A DNA stretch of 5,720 nucleotides. It comes from Bacteroidota bacterium. Its GTDB lineage: Bacteria; Bacteroidota; Bacteroidia; Chitinophagales; Chitinophagaceae. The notes below the pieces were generated by a model. The model saw only the letters and a program-made list of their open reading frames with translations. It searched no databases and was not told the origin of the DNA. Positions 1 through 5,703 of the stretch are shown here, piece by piece. How positions within the stretch are numbered: position 1 is the stretch's first letter; each line of letters opens with the position of its first letter. The translations under genes and the position numbers were made by a program. The DNA lies in contig JAEWWO010000288.1 in assembly GCA_023396345.1 (NCBI GenBank), forward strand, positions 1 through 5,720. The letters run 5' to 3'.

Positions 1-443
1 CCGCTTTGGCTGATGGTAATTACCGCAGAGCAATGGAGTTTTTGGGTAATGAAGAAGAAGACTGGGAAAGATTTTTGCGCGACTGGCTCAATGTATCGTT
101 GCAGGCTTATCCGTCAAAACAAATAGAATGGATTGATGAGGTGGCAAGACTGGGCAGAGAGAAACAAAAAAAGTTCTTGAGATACTTTGTGCATTTACTC
201 GAGCAGAGTGTAAGACTGGGTGTCATTGGTGCAGAGAATATGTTGATTTCAGAAAATGAAAAGGATTTTGCCATGCGCATCAATAAAATTACCGATGCTG
301 CACAGCAGGAATTGATAGCCAAAGAAATTGACAAAGCAATTTATTATATAGAAAGAAATGCCAATGCCAAACTGTTGTTTCATGCGCTTACCATCAAATT
401 GAAACATATTATTAAAAATAAAACATTAATTTTGGCAGAATAA
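1..443 (+). CDS. holB: DNA polymerase III subunit delta' (C-terminal part, 5' end outside window)
   Basis: The delta' subunit belongs to the clamp-loader complex that opens and loads the beta sliding clamp at the replication fork in the cytoplasm. Only the last ~146 residues are present. The reading frame is open to the window edge (GCT at 3-5, then TTG at 6), so the TTG at 6 is not a real start and the protein begins upstream. The visible part opens with an A-L-A-D-G-N-Y-R-A segment, characteristic of the end of the AAA+ lid region of this family. An all-helical collar domain follows, ending with an I-E-R-N-A-N-A-K-L-L-F segment, which matches my memory of Bacteroidota delta' C-termini. The catalytically relevant N-terminal AAA+ part cannot be judged. 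The ricT homologue follows 73 nt after the stop TAA, an order I know from many Bacteroidota genomes and which supports the call. Family recognition is from memory, not from a search. Confidence 0.82.
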   Translation, partial: ALADGNYRRAMEFLGNEEEDWERFLRDWLNVSLQAYPSKQIEWIDEVARLGREKQKKFLRYFVHLLEQSVRLGVIGAENMLISENEKDFAMRINKITDAAQQELIAKEIDKAIYYIERNANAKLLFHALTIKLKHIIKNKTLILAE

Positions 444-516
444 GCTGACAGATATGTTATATCATACTCTGTTAAACCAAAATTATTATTATTAACTATT
501 AATCACTAATTATAAA

Positions 517-1857
517 ATGGGTTGTGGAAATTGTGGAACAGGAAGTCCTAAGGGATGTAAAAACAACGGAGGGTGCAGTACAGGCGGATGTAACAGAATG
601 AATGTACACGACTGGTTAAAGAACCTGCCAATTGCAGATGCCTCTGATTATTGCAATATTCTGGAAGTAAGTTTTAAGAACGGTTCAAGAAAAGATTTTT
701 ACAGAAATACAACGATGCATTATTTCGAAAAGGGTGACTTTGTTACCCTTGAAGGTGTCAGTGGCTACGATGTGGGAGAGGTGAGCTTAACCGGAGAACT
801 GGTGCGTTTGCAATTAAAGAAGAAAGGTGTAAGCGAAAACAGTGTTGATATAAAAAATATTCTTCGCAGAAGTTCTGATAAAGACATAGAAAATTTTCAT
901 ACAAGTAAAGCGCGTGAAAAATCTATGCTGATGCGTTCGCGCGAAGTTGCAACTGATTTAAAATTACAGATGAAATTATCTGAAATTGAATTACAGGCCG
1001 ATGGCAAAAAAGCTACTTTTTTCTACTCTGCTGAAGACAGGGTTGACTTTCGTGAAATGATACGCATCTTCGCATCAGAGTTTAAAGTAAAAGTTGAAAT
1101 GCGCCAGATAGGCATCCGTCAGGAAGCCGGAAAAGTAGGCGGGCTGGGCAGTTGCGGCAGAGAACTTTGTTGCAGTACCTGGCTTACAGATTTTAAAAGT
1201 GTAAATACAACTGCTGCCCGATATCAGAATTTGAGTATCAATCAGACAAAATTAAGCGGGCAATGCGGCAGACTGAAATGTTGTCTGAATTATGAACTGG
1301 ACACCTATCTGGATGCTTTGCAACATTTCCCTCCAAATGCAGATAGTCTGGAAGTACAGCGCGGAAGAGCCTTGCTGGTAAAAAAAGATATCTTTAAAGA
1401 TTTGATGTGGTATACATTACCTGACAGCAATAAACAATATCCGTTAACTATTGACAGAGTGAAGGAAATTCAACAGATGAATAAAAAAGGTGAAAAACCT
1501 GAAAGTCTGCAACCTATTGAGCTGGTAAGCCGTGTTACGGAAATTGAACCTTCATTTGTAGATGTGGTTGGGCAGATAAGTCTGAAGTCTCTGGAGAAAT
1601 CCGGTGGAAGAAAATCCGGCAAAAAACATAAAGGCAAAAAGAACTCCGGCCAAAATGAAAAAAGAGCCGATGCCGGTAATCAGAATAATAAAAATAGCAA
1701 TAACAAACCTGCGCAGGCTACTGCTCAAAACAGAAACGGCAACAACGGCGGCAATAACAGAAATAAAAACAATCAGGGCGGAAACCGTAATAATAATAAC
1801 AGAAATAAATCAGGAAACAATAACGGTAACAGAGATCAAAAACCTAAATCATCTTAA
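517..1857 (+). CDS. ricT: RicT/YaaT-like PSP1-domain protein with Cys-rich N-terminus and Asn-rich tail
   Basis: The 446-residue protein has three parts. Residues 1-34 form a short head with five cysteines (C3, C6, C14, C20, C25) ending in N-V-H-D-W-L. Residues ~125-260 are the PSP1 C-terminal domain: a K-A-T-F-F-Y-S-A-E-D-R-V-D-F-R-E stretch, then G-S-C213-G-R-E-L-C218-C219-S-T-W, then S-G-Q-C250-G-R-L-K-C255-C256. These two cysteine motifs are the family hallmark. Residues 362-446 are a basic, low-complexity tail of K, N, G and R, probably disordered. In Bacillus subtilis RicT acts with RicA and RicF in an Fe-S-containing complex that promotes RNase Y-dependent mRNA maturation. Whether that role holds here is inference. 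B. subtilis RicT is about 275 residues, so head and tail are additions. The ATG at 517 is chosen because it includes the Cys head; no Shine-Dalgarno sequence is visible. The cupin gene follows after 11 nt. Confidence 0.88.
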   Translation: MGCGNCGTGSPKGCKNNGGCSTGGCNRMNVHDWLKNLPIADASDYCNILEVSFKNGSRKDFYRNTTMHYFEKGDFVTLEGVSGYDVGEVSLTGELVRLQLKKKGVSENSVDIKNILRRSSDKDIENFHTSKAREKSMLMRSREVATDLKLQMKLSEIELQADGKKATFFYSAEDRVDFREMIRIFASEFKVKVEMRQIGIRQEAGKVGGLGSCGRELCCSTWLTDFKSVNTTAARYQNLSINQTKLSGQCGRLKCCLNYELDTYLDALQHFPPNADSLEVQRGRALLVKKDIFKDLMWYTLPDSNKQYPLTIDRVKEIQQMNKKGEKPESLQPIELVSRVTEIEPSFVDVVGQISLKSLEKSGGRKSGKKHKGKKNSGQNEKRADAGNQNNKNSNNKPAQATAQNRNGNNGGNNRNKNNQGGNRNNNNRNKSGNNNGNRDQKPKSS

Positions 1858-1868
1858 TTTATACTATT

Positions 1869-2198
1869 ATGGCAAGAACGTTTGAAAAAGGCATTCTGCT
1901 TAATTTTAAAGAGTTAATAGACTATTCCGATGGTGGAGTTGTAAGCAAACAGGTATTAAAAAACGAAGCCGGAAATATTACACTTTTTTCTTTTGATAAA
2001 GAAGAAGGATTAACACCACATACATCGCCTTATGATGCTGTGGTAGAAATTTTAGAAGGAGAAGCGGAAATTTTAATTGGGGAAGAAAAATTTATTTTAA
2101 AAGAAGGGGAGTCTATAATATTGCCTGCTACTGTACAGCACGGCTTACATGCAACAGAACGCTTTAAAATGTTGCTGACTATGATTAAAGGACAATAG
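1869..2198 (+). CDS. small single-domain cupin protein
   Basis: This 109-residue cytoplasmic protein is a single cupin beta-barrel. Motif 1 is seen as G47-L-T-P-H51-T-S53 running to E63-G64-E-A-E-I-L-I. Motif 2 is seen as G80-E-S-I-I-L-P86-A-T-V-Q-H91. A short F-K-M-L-L-T-M-I end closes the barrel. The second histidine of the usual HxH pair is a serine (S53), and alanine (A57) stands where the classical motif-1 glutamate would fall. This leaves H51 and H91, perhaps helped by D56, as possible metal ligands. I recall other small bacterial cupins with an H-T-A/S-P start to this motif, so the loss is probably a family trait and not decay. The substrate is unknown: it may bind a small molecule or have a simple isomerase role. 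The start ATG lies 11 nt after the ricT stop, which suggests co-transcription. The gene stops with TAG. Confidence 0.85.
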   Translation: MARTFEKGILLNFKELIDYSDGGVVSKQVLKNEAGNITLFSFDKEEGLTPHTSPYDAVVEILEGEAEILIGEEKFILKEGESIILPATVQHGLHATERFKMLLTMIKGQ

Positions 2199-2210
2199 AC
2201 CTTTTAGGTG

Positions 2211-2224
2211 ATAGAGGATAGAGG
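2211..2224. repeat. short tandem duplication ATAGAGG x2
   Basis: The 7-base word ATAGAGG occurs twice in a row at 2211-2217 and 2218-2224, at the left border of the larger repeat. The second copy overlaps the first bases of that repeat. It may be a leftover of slippage or of a further, degraded repeat copy. Confidence 0.6.
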
Positions 2225-2312
2225 AGAGTTGATAGTTGAAAATTAAAAGTGGAAAATTGAAAATGATTTTTTGTCATATTGAGCGCAGAGCGAAATATCT
2301 CAAAATGGATTG
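2219..2312. repeat. composite intergenic repeat, copy 1 (94 bp)
   Basis: This is the first of two head-to-tail copies with a 94-base period. The left half (2219-2264, 46 bases starting TAGAGGAGAGTTGATAG) is identical to 2313-2358. It is an AT-rich purine-heavy unit with repeated GAAAATT words. The right half (2265-2312) contains a short palindromic unit beginning GTCATATTGAGCG at 2273 and running to CTCAA at 2303. Its arms include ATATT/AATAT around a G-C-rich centre, and TTGAG (2279-2283) with CTCAA (2299-2303). I recognise both halves as similar to short interspersed repeats that are widespread between genes in Bacteroidota; this is recollection, not a search. No coding function is apparent. 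Confidence 0.85.
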
Positions 2313-2399
2313 TAGAGGAGAGTTGATAGTTGAAAATTAAAAGTGGAAAATTGAAAATATTTTTTGTCATATTGAGCGTGGAGCGACTGTTTCTCAATA
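2313..2399. repeat. composite intergenic repeat, copy 2 (~87 bp)
   Basis: This is the second head-to-tail copy. It is identical to copy 1 over 2313-2358, then lacks one G (present at 2265 in copy 1), stays nearly identical through GTCATATTGAGCG (2366-2378), and diverges afterwards. Its palindromic part has different arms: TATTGAG (2370-2376) pairs perfectly with CTCAATA (2393-2399) across a 16-base loop, where copy 1 has only five matching bases in that position. The copy ends about 10 bases before the ATG of the grpB pseudogene, so the hairpin would lie in its 5' leader. Confidence 0.82.
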
Positions 2400-2409
2400 A
2401 CCTTTCATT

Positions 2410-2998
2410 ATGATAAAAGATTCCGATAAAATAGGAAAGTTATCAGTAGAAGAATTAGGAAAATTATTTCCGATTGAAGTTGTTCCTTACAATCCGCTAT
2501 GGAAACAGCTGTATGAAAAAGAAAATTTATCAATTTTAAATATTCTGGGCAAAGATATTGTTCTGAGAATAGAACACTTCGGAAGCACAGCCGTAGAAGG
2601 GCTTTCAGCCAAACCCATTATTGATATATTAGTAGAGATTCCGCCATTGAACAATGAGCTGAAAGAAATTGTTATTCAAAAAATGAATGCAGCAGATTAT
2701 CACTTCATCTGGTTAACGGATGATGCTGTACCTTATATGCATTTCGTGAAAGGCTATACTATCAACGGTTTCAGCGAAAATGTTTTTCATGTGCACATGG
2801 GAGATAAAAATCATTCGTAGTGGAACAGAATTTACTTTCGCGATTATCTTAGACAAAATAACGATGTTGCGAAAGAAATATGAAAATTTAAAAATAGAGT
2901 TAGCCAAAAAATATCAATACAACAGAGAAGCATATACTGATGCTAAATCATCATTTATAAAATCCATTACAGAAAGAGTAAAGAGAGAAATAAAATAG
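2410..2998 (+). pseudogene. GrpB family (UPF0157) pseudogene: in-frame stop plus frameshift
   Basis: Read with its lesions repaired, this would be a ~195-residue GrpB/UPF0157 protein, a family with a nucleotidyltransferase-like fold and no settled function. The intact N-terminal part shows I-E55-H-F-G58-S-T60 and A-K68-P-I-I-D72-I, the family signature. Lesion 1 is a TAG at 2818-2820; homology continues in the same frame directly after it (W-N-R-I-Y-F-R-D-Y-L-R, 2821-2877). Lesion 2 is one extra A within 2876-2878, which moves the frame so that Y-E-N-L-K and later A-Y-T-D-A-K are read from 2879 to the TAG at 2996-2998. Repairing both gives the usual family C-terminus (A-K-E-Y-E-N-L-K, A-K-K-Y, T-D-A-K-S). 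TAG and TGA are used as true stops by other genes here, so recoding is unlikely. Two lesions make sequencing error less likely but not excluded. A truncated 136-residue product from 2410-2820 is possible; it would lack the conserved C-terminal third. Confidence 0.87.
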
Positions 2999-3010
2999 AT
3001 TCTAAAATCC

Positions 3011-3048
3011 TTAAGCTATAAGAGCGTGTGGCTTAGTTTTTGTATTTT
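3011..3048 (+). terminator. possible Rho-independent terminator before the amidohydrolase gene
   Basis: TTAAGCTATA (3011-3020) can pair with TGTGGCTTAG (3027-3036) to form a ten-pair stem. Three pairs are G-U wobbles and only two are G-C. The loop is six bases, AGAGCG. A T-run (TTTTT at 3037-3041, then GTATTTT) follows directly on the + strand. The form is right but the stem is weak. It would separate the grpB remnant from the next operon. Confidence 0.4.
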
Positions 3049-3056
3049 ACAAATCT
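3034..3056 (+). promoter_or_regulatory. candidate promoter/operator: inverted repeat next to the start codon
   Basis: TTTGTA (3039-3044) and TACAAA (3048-3053) are perfect inverted arms around TTT, ending three bases before the ATG at 3057. The same stretch holds TA-GTT-TTTG (3034-3042), one base longer than the TAnnTTTG -7 element of Bacteroidota housekeeping promoters. I see no convincing -33 TTTG box at the expected distance. It may be a promoter, an operator, or chance in AT-rich DNA. Confidence 0.22.
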
Positions 3057-3836
3057 ATGGATAAAAACCTCTATAAAATTGAAAATCTTTCTACTCCATT
3101 TATTGCTGTAGTACTGCACGATGGGCATTATATCAGCGAGGAATTAAAACCTTTTCTTTTATTAAGTGAACACGAACGTGCAAGGGAAGAAGATCCCTAC
3201 ACTTGGCATATGGCGGAGCATTTACCGGTTACAAAGGTTAGAGTTTATCCTTCAAGATTTCAGACTGATTTGAACCGACATAAAGAAAAAGCTGTTTATC
3301 TGCAACCGGAAGTTGCATGGGGTTTACATGTCTGGAACAATTTGCCGGAAGAATATATCAGCGCACTTCATAATGATTACGATAATTTTTACAGGAATAT
3401 TTATCAATTGATTGATGATACTATCCGTAAGCACGGCTTTGCTTTTATTCTGGATATTCATACTTATAATCACAGACGTGAAAGCCCCGTGGATTCAGCC
3501 TCTCAGGAAACGCACCCTGATATCAATCTTGGAACTTTTTATAATCATGATACCTGGAAAAAGTTATTTACTGCTTACAATTCATTTATAAAAGATTATG
3601 AAATAAAAGGCAAGAAACAGGATATACGTGAAAATATAATTTTTAAAGGCGGAGGTTTTGCACAACAGGTTATAAAAAAATACAATGACAAATGTGGTGT
3701 ACTTTCTATAGAATTTAAAAAAACTTTTATGGATGAGTGGACAGGTATAGCAGATATTTCGCATGTTTCAGAGATAAAAAATTTTCTTTCAGTTTCTTTA
3801 GAGTATTTACAAAAAGAAACCAATCATTACAAATAA
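3057..3836 (+). CDS. N-formylglutamate amidohydrolase family protein
   Basis: This 259-residue protein has no signal peptide or membrane segment and is presumably cytoplasmic. It fits the N-formylglutamate amidohydrolase (HutG-type FGase) family, zinc-dependent enzymes that hydrolyse the amide bond of N-formyl-L-glutamate and related N-acyl compounds. Visible family marks in order: H21-D-G-H24 after a beta strand; E45-D46-P-Y-T; S66-R-F-Q-T-D71-L-N-R74, the strongest signature; D133-I-H135-T-Y, the metal-binding region; a K197-G-G-G-F segment; and S-I-E219-F-K near the end. H21, D/E near 45-46, H135 and E219 are plausible metal or catalytic residues by family analogy. No other histidine-degradation (hut) gene is in the window, so a role in histidine catabolism is not supported. 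The QEGLA-motif gene begins 4 nt after the stop, so the two are almost certainly co-transcribed and may act on related substrates. The ATG at 3057 follows a possible terminator and inverted repeat. Confidence 0.82.
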   Translation: MDKNLYKIENLSTPFIAVVLHDGHYISEELKPFLLLSEHERAREEDPYTWHMAEHLPVTKVRVYPSRFQTDLNRHKEKAVYLQPEVAWGLHVWNNLPEEYISALHNDYDNFYRNIYQLIDDTIRKHGFAFILDIHTYNHRRESPVDSASQETHPDINLGTFYNHDTWKKLFTAYNSFIKDYEIKGKKQDIRENIIFKGGGFAQQVIKKYNDKCGVLSIEFKKTFMDEWTGIADISHVSEIKNFLSVSLEYLQKETNHYK

Positions 3837-3840
3837 AAGA

Positions 3841-5703
3841 ATGGATGTTGCTACAAACGATATAAAAAAATACTGGAACAGGATTAAAGACAAGCTTCAG
3901 AAATCTGAAGCCATTTACATGACACTGCCTGATAAAAGTATTTTTAAAATGGACCGACCGGTTCCCTTCCTTATTATTTATCGTTCTGTTGAAGAAGAAA
4001 AAGAATTGTTTACAGCTAAGCTTGCCAAAACAGAGTCTGCATACATAATATCTAATGGACAATGTAATGAAATGTTGCCGCAACTCGTTGAGCACATATC
4101 ACATTTTTTGTCAGATGTCTTTAACGGATTTCTTGTTATAGAACTTTGGATTAGTCAGGAGGAGTCCGTCAAAAATCCTTTTACAATTCATGTCAGTCAA
4201 AAAGGTGCGATATCCGTTGCAAGAGAAATAGAAGCAGAACTAAATAAAATACACCTTTCCGGCTGGGAGAAAAATACTTTAATAAAAAGGACAGAGCAGG
4301 AGATGCGTATACCCAATCGCGCTGCTTTATTTTCAGAAATTAATCCGGAGAAGCACAGCATTGTTTATCTGGGATTAGAAATAGCTCCGTTTTATATAAA
4401 TAAAACTACGGGAAATCCTTATCCTTTGTATCTTACAGAAATTCTTGGTCAATACAGCACGGCTTTAAGAAAAGGTTTTTTTGAATTTATAAGAATGCAG
4501 ACTTCTTATCATGCAGGTAATTTTCAAATGTTGGGAACTACTAAAATCAACGATCTCGCCAGAGAGATAGATAAGAAAATGGCTGCCTATAATAAACTTT
4601 TTGATTTCCTGTTACTGATTACACCCATCAATGTAGAAGAAGCCTGGAATAACTTTAATAAATCGGGTTTTCAAACAGATCCTAAGTTTCATTACAGACC
4701 TATGCCTGTTGACCCCGAGCTTATAAAACGTAAATTATATAACCTTCCTATAGAAGATATTAACGACCCTACAATTGCTTTTTTATTCAGAGATAAGAGA
4801 AAAGAAATTGACAGAATGCTGAACATGCTGCAGGAAAGAGAACGACGTGATTTTTTACTGAGCAGTCTACAGGTTTTTGGTCCGGTTGATGAAGATTTAC
4901 TAAACATCGCTAAAACAATTTTACTTGTTGTAGAAAACCGTCCGGCTGATAAAACTCAATCGAAAATGTCGGTCAACGAATTTGCTGAATTGGCACGTCA
5001 GGAATTAGAGTGGTTGCATTCGCAGGATGAAAGTGTTTCTACTAAAATAAGAATTGCAGATGATATTGAAGGGATTTTAGTATCGAAAGGAGTTCTTAAT
5101 ATCAATTCAAATTTTGAGGTTTCCAGACAACGAGCCATTCCTTTAATTCAACACGAAATAGGCACGCACGTAGTTACTTATTACAATGGAAAGGCGCAGC
5201 CGCTGGAGCTTTTTTCTTTAGGAGTACCCGGCTATGAAGAATTACAGGAAGGTCTTGCCGTACTGGCAGAATATCTTTGCGGAGGGCTTACGGTTAGCCG
5301 CGTGCGCACCTTGGCAGCACGAGTAGTTGCCGTGTATGAAATGACAAACGGAAAATCATTTACAGAAACATATCACCTTTTAACATCAAAATATCTTTTG
5401 ACAAAAAAAGCTGCCTTTAATATAACCATGCGCGTTTATCGTGGCGGCGGACTTACCAAAGATGCAGTTTATCTGAAAGGTCTGCTTGATCTAGTAGAAT
5501 ATATAAAAGAAGGCAAAGATTTGAAACCCTTACTCATAGGTAAAATTAAAGTAGAATATTTACCGGTAGTACAGGAATTAATTCATCGTAAAATATTAAC
5601 AGAAGCGCCTATTACTCCCAGATATTTATCAGAAGAGTATTTAGATAAATTAGATGTTATAAAAAACAACGGTAATATTTTTAATATGCTCAAACAATGC
5701 TGA
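3841..5703 (+). CDS. DUF1704 / QEGLA-motif putative zinc metallopeptidase
   Basis: This 620-residue soluble protein matches the family named 'flavohemoglobin expression-modulating QEGLA motif protein' (TIGR02421, DUF1704). The name reflects an early association and does not state a reaction. The key residues are H438-E439-I-G-T-H443, an HExxxH zinc motif, and Q469-E470-G-L-A473, where E470 is the likely third zinc ligand. A later R531-V-Y-R-G segment is followed by T-K-D541-A-V-Y-L-K-G. The same order (HEIGTH, an E-G-L-A motif, then K-D-x-V-Y-L-x-G) occurs in eukaryotic MATCAP/KIAA0895 tubulin tyrosine carboxypeptidases, so a carboxypeptidase-like activity is a reasonable inference. The first ~270 residues form a separate region I cannot assign. 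No signal peptide is seen. The ATG at 3841 lies 4 nt after the amidohydrolase stop; there is no Shine-Dalgarno. The gene ends with TGA, 17 bases before the window edge, so any third operon member is outside. Substrate unknown. Confidence 0.85.
   Translation: MDVATNDIKKYWNRIKDKLQKSEAIYMTLPDKSIFKMDRPVPFLIIYRSVEEEKELFTAKLAKTESAYIISNGQCNEMLPQLVEHISHFLSDVFNGFLVIELWISQEESVKNPFTIHVSQKGAISVAREIEAELNKIHLSGWEKNTLIKRTEQEMRIPNRAALFSEINPEKHSIVYLGLEIAPFYINKTTGNPYPLYLTEILGQYSTALRKGFFEFIRMQTSYHAGNFQMLGTTKINDLAREIDKKMAAYNKLFDFLLLITPINVEEAWNNFNKSGFQTDPKFHYRPMPVDPELIKRKLYNLPIEDINDPTIAFLFRDKRKEIDRMLNMLQERERRDFLLSSLQVFGPVDEDLLNIAKTILLVVENRPADKTQSKMSVNEFAELARQELEWLHSQDESVSTKIRIADDIEGILVSKGVLNINSNFEVSRQRAIPLIQHEIGTHVVTYYNGKAQPLELFSLGVPGYEELQEGLAVLAEYLCGGLTVSRVRTLAARVVAVYEMTNGKSFTETYHLLTSKYLLTKKAAFNITMRVYRGGGLTKDAVYLKGLLDLVEYIKEGKDLKPLLIGKIKVEYLPVVQELIHRKILTEAPITPRYLSEEYLDKLDVIKNNGNIFNMLKQC

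Noticed and set aside
451..463. GATATGTTATATC palindrome between holB and ricT
   Set aside because: Five-base AT arms are expected by chance in such AT-rich DNA, and neither a T-run nor a promoter box is positioned with it.
1604..1885. Second + strand ORF overlapping the ricT 3' end
   Set aside because: It is the shifted frame of the AAT/AAC-rich tail and gives a low-complexity I/T/E peptide. The ricT frame carries the family motifs.
2199..2209. ACCT-TTT-AGGT mini-hairpin after the cupin stop as a terminator
   Set aside because: A four-base stem without a following T-run is too weak to support.
2185..2397. Minus-strand 70-codon ORF across the intergenic repeats
   Set aside because: It is a translation of the two repeat copies, with the same peptide words appearing twice, and it overlaps no recognisable family. 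It is a typical spurious ORF of this repeat type.
2818..2820. TAG as a recoded sense codon or readthrough site in grpB
   Set aside because: The cupin gene uses TAG as its stop and the QEGLA gene uses TGA, and a second frame-disrupting lesion lies ~57 bases on. Decay explains both.
2780..2998. Separate small gene starting at ATG 2780
   Set aside because: Its first ~30 codons are out of frame with the GrpB homology. Only the part from 2879 matches the family C-terminus, so it is the frameshifted end of the pseudogene.
3582..4095. Minus-strand ORFs opposite the amidohydrolase and QEGLA genes
   Set aside because: They lie fully opposite well-supported genes or their junction, show no family motif, and have compositions expected of antisense AT-rich coding DNA.
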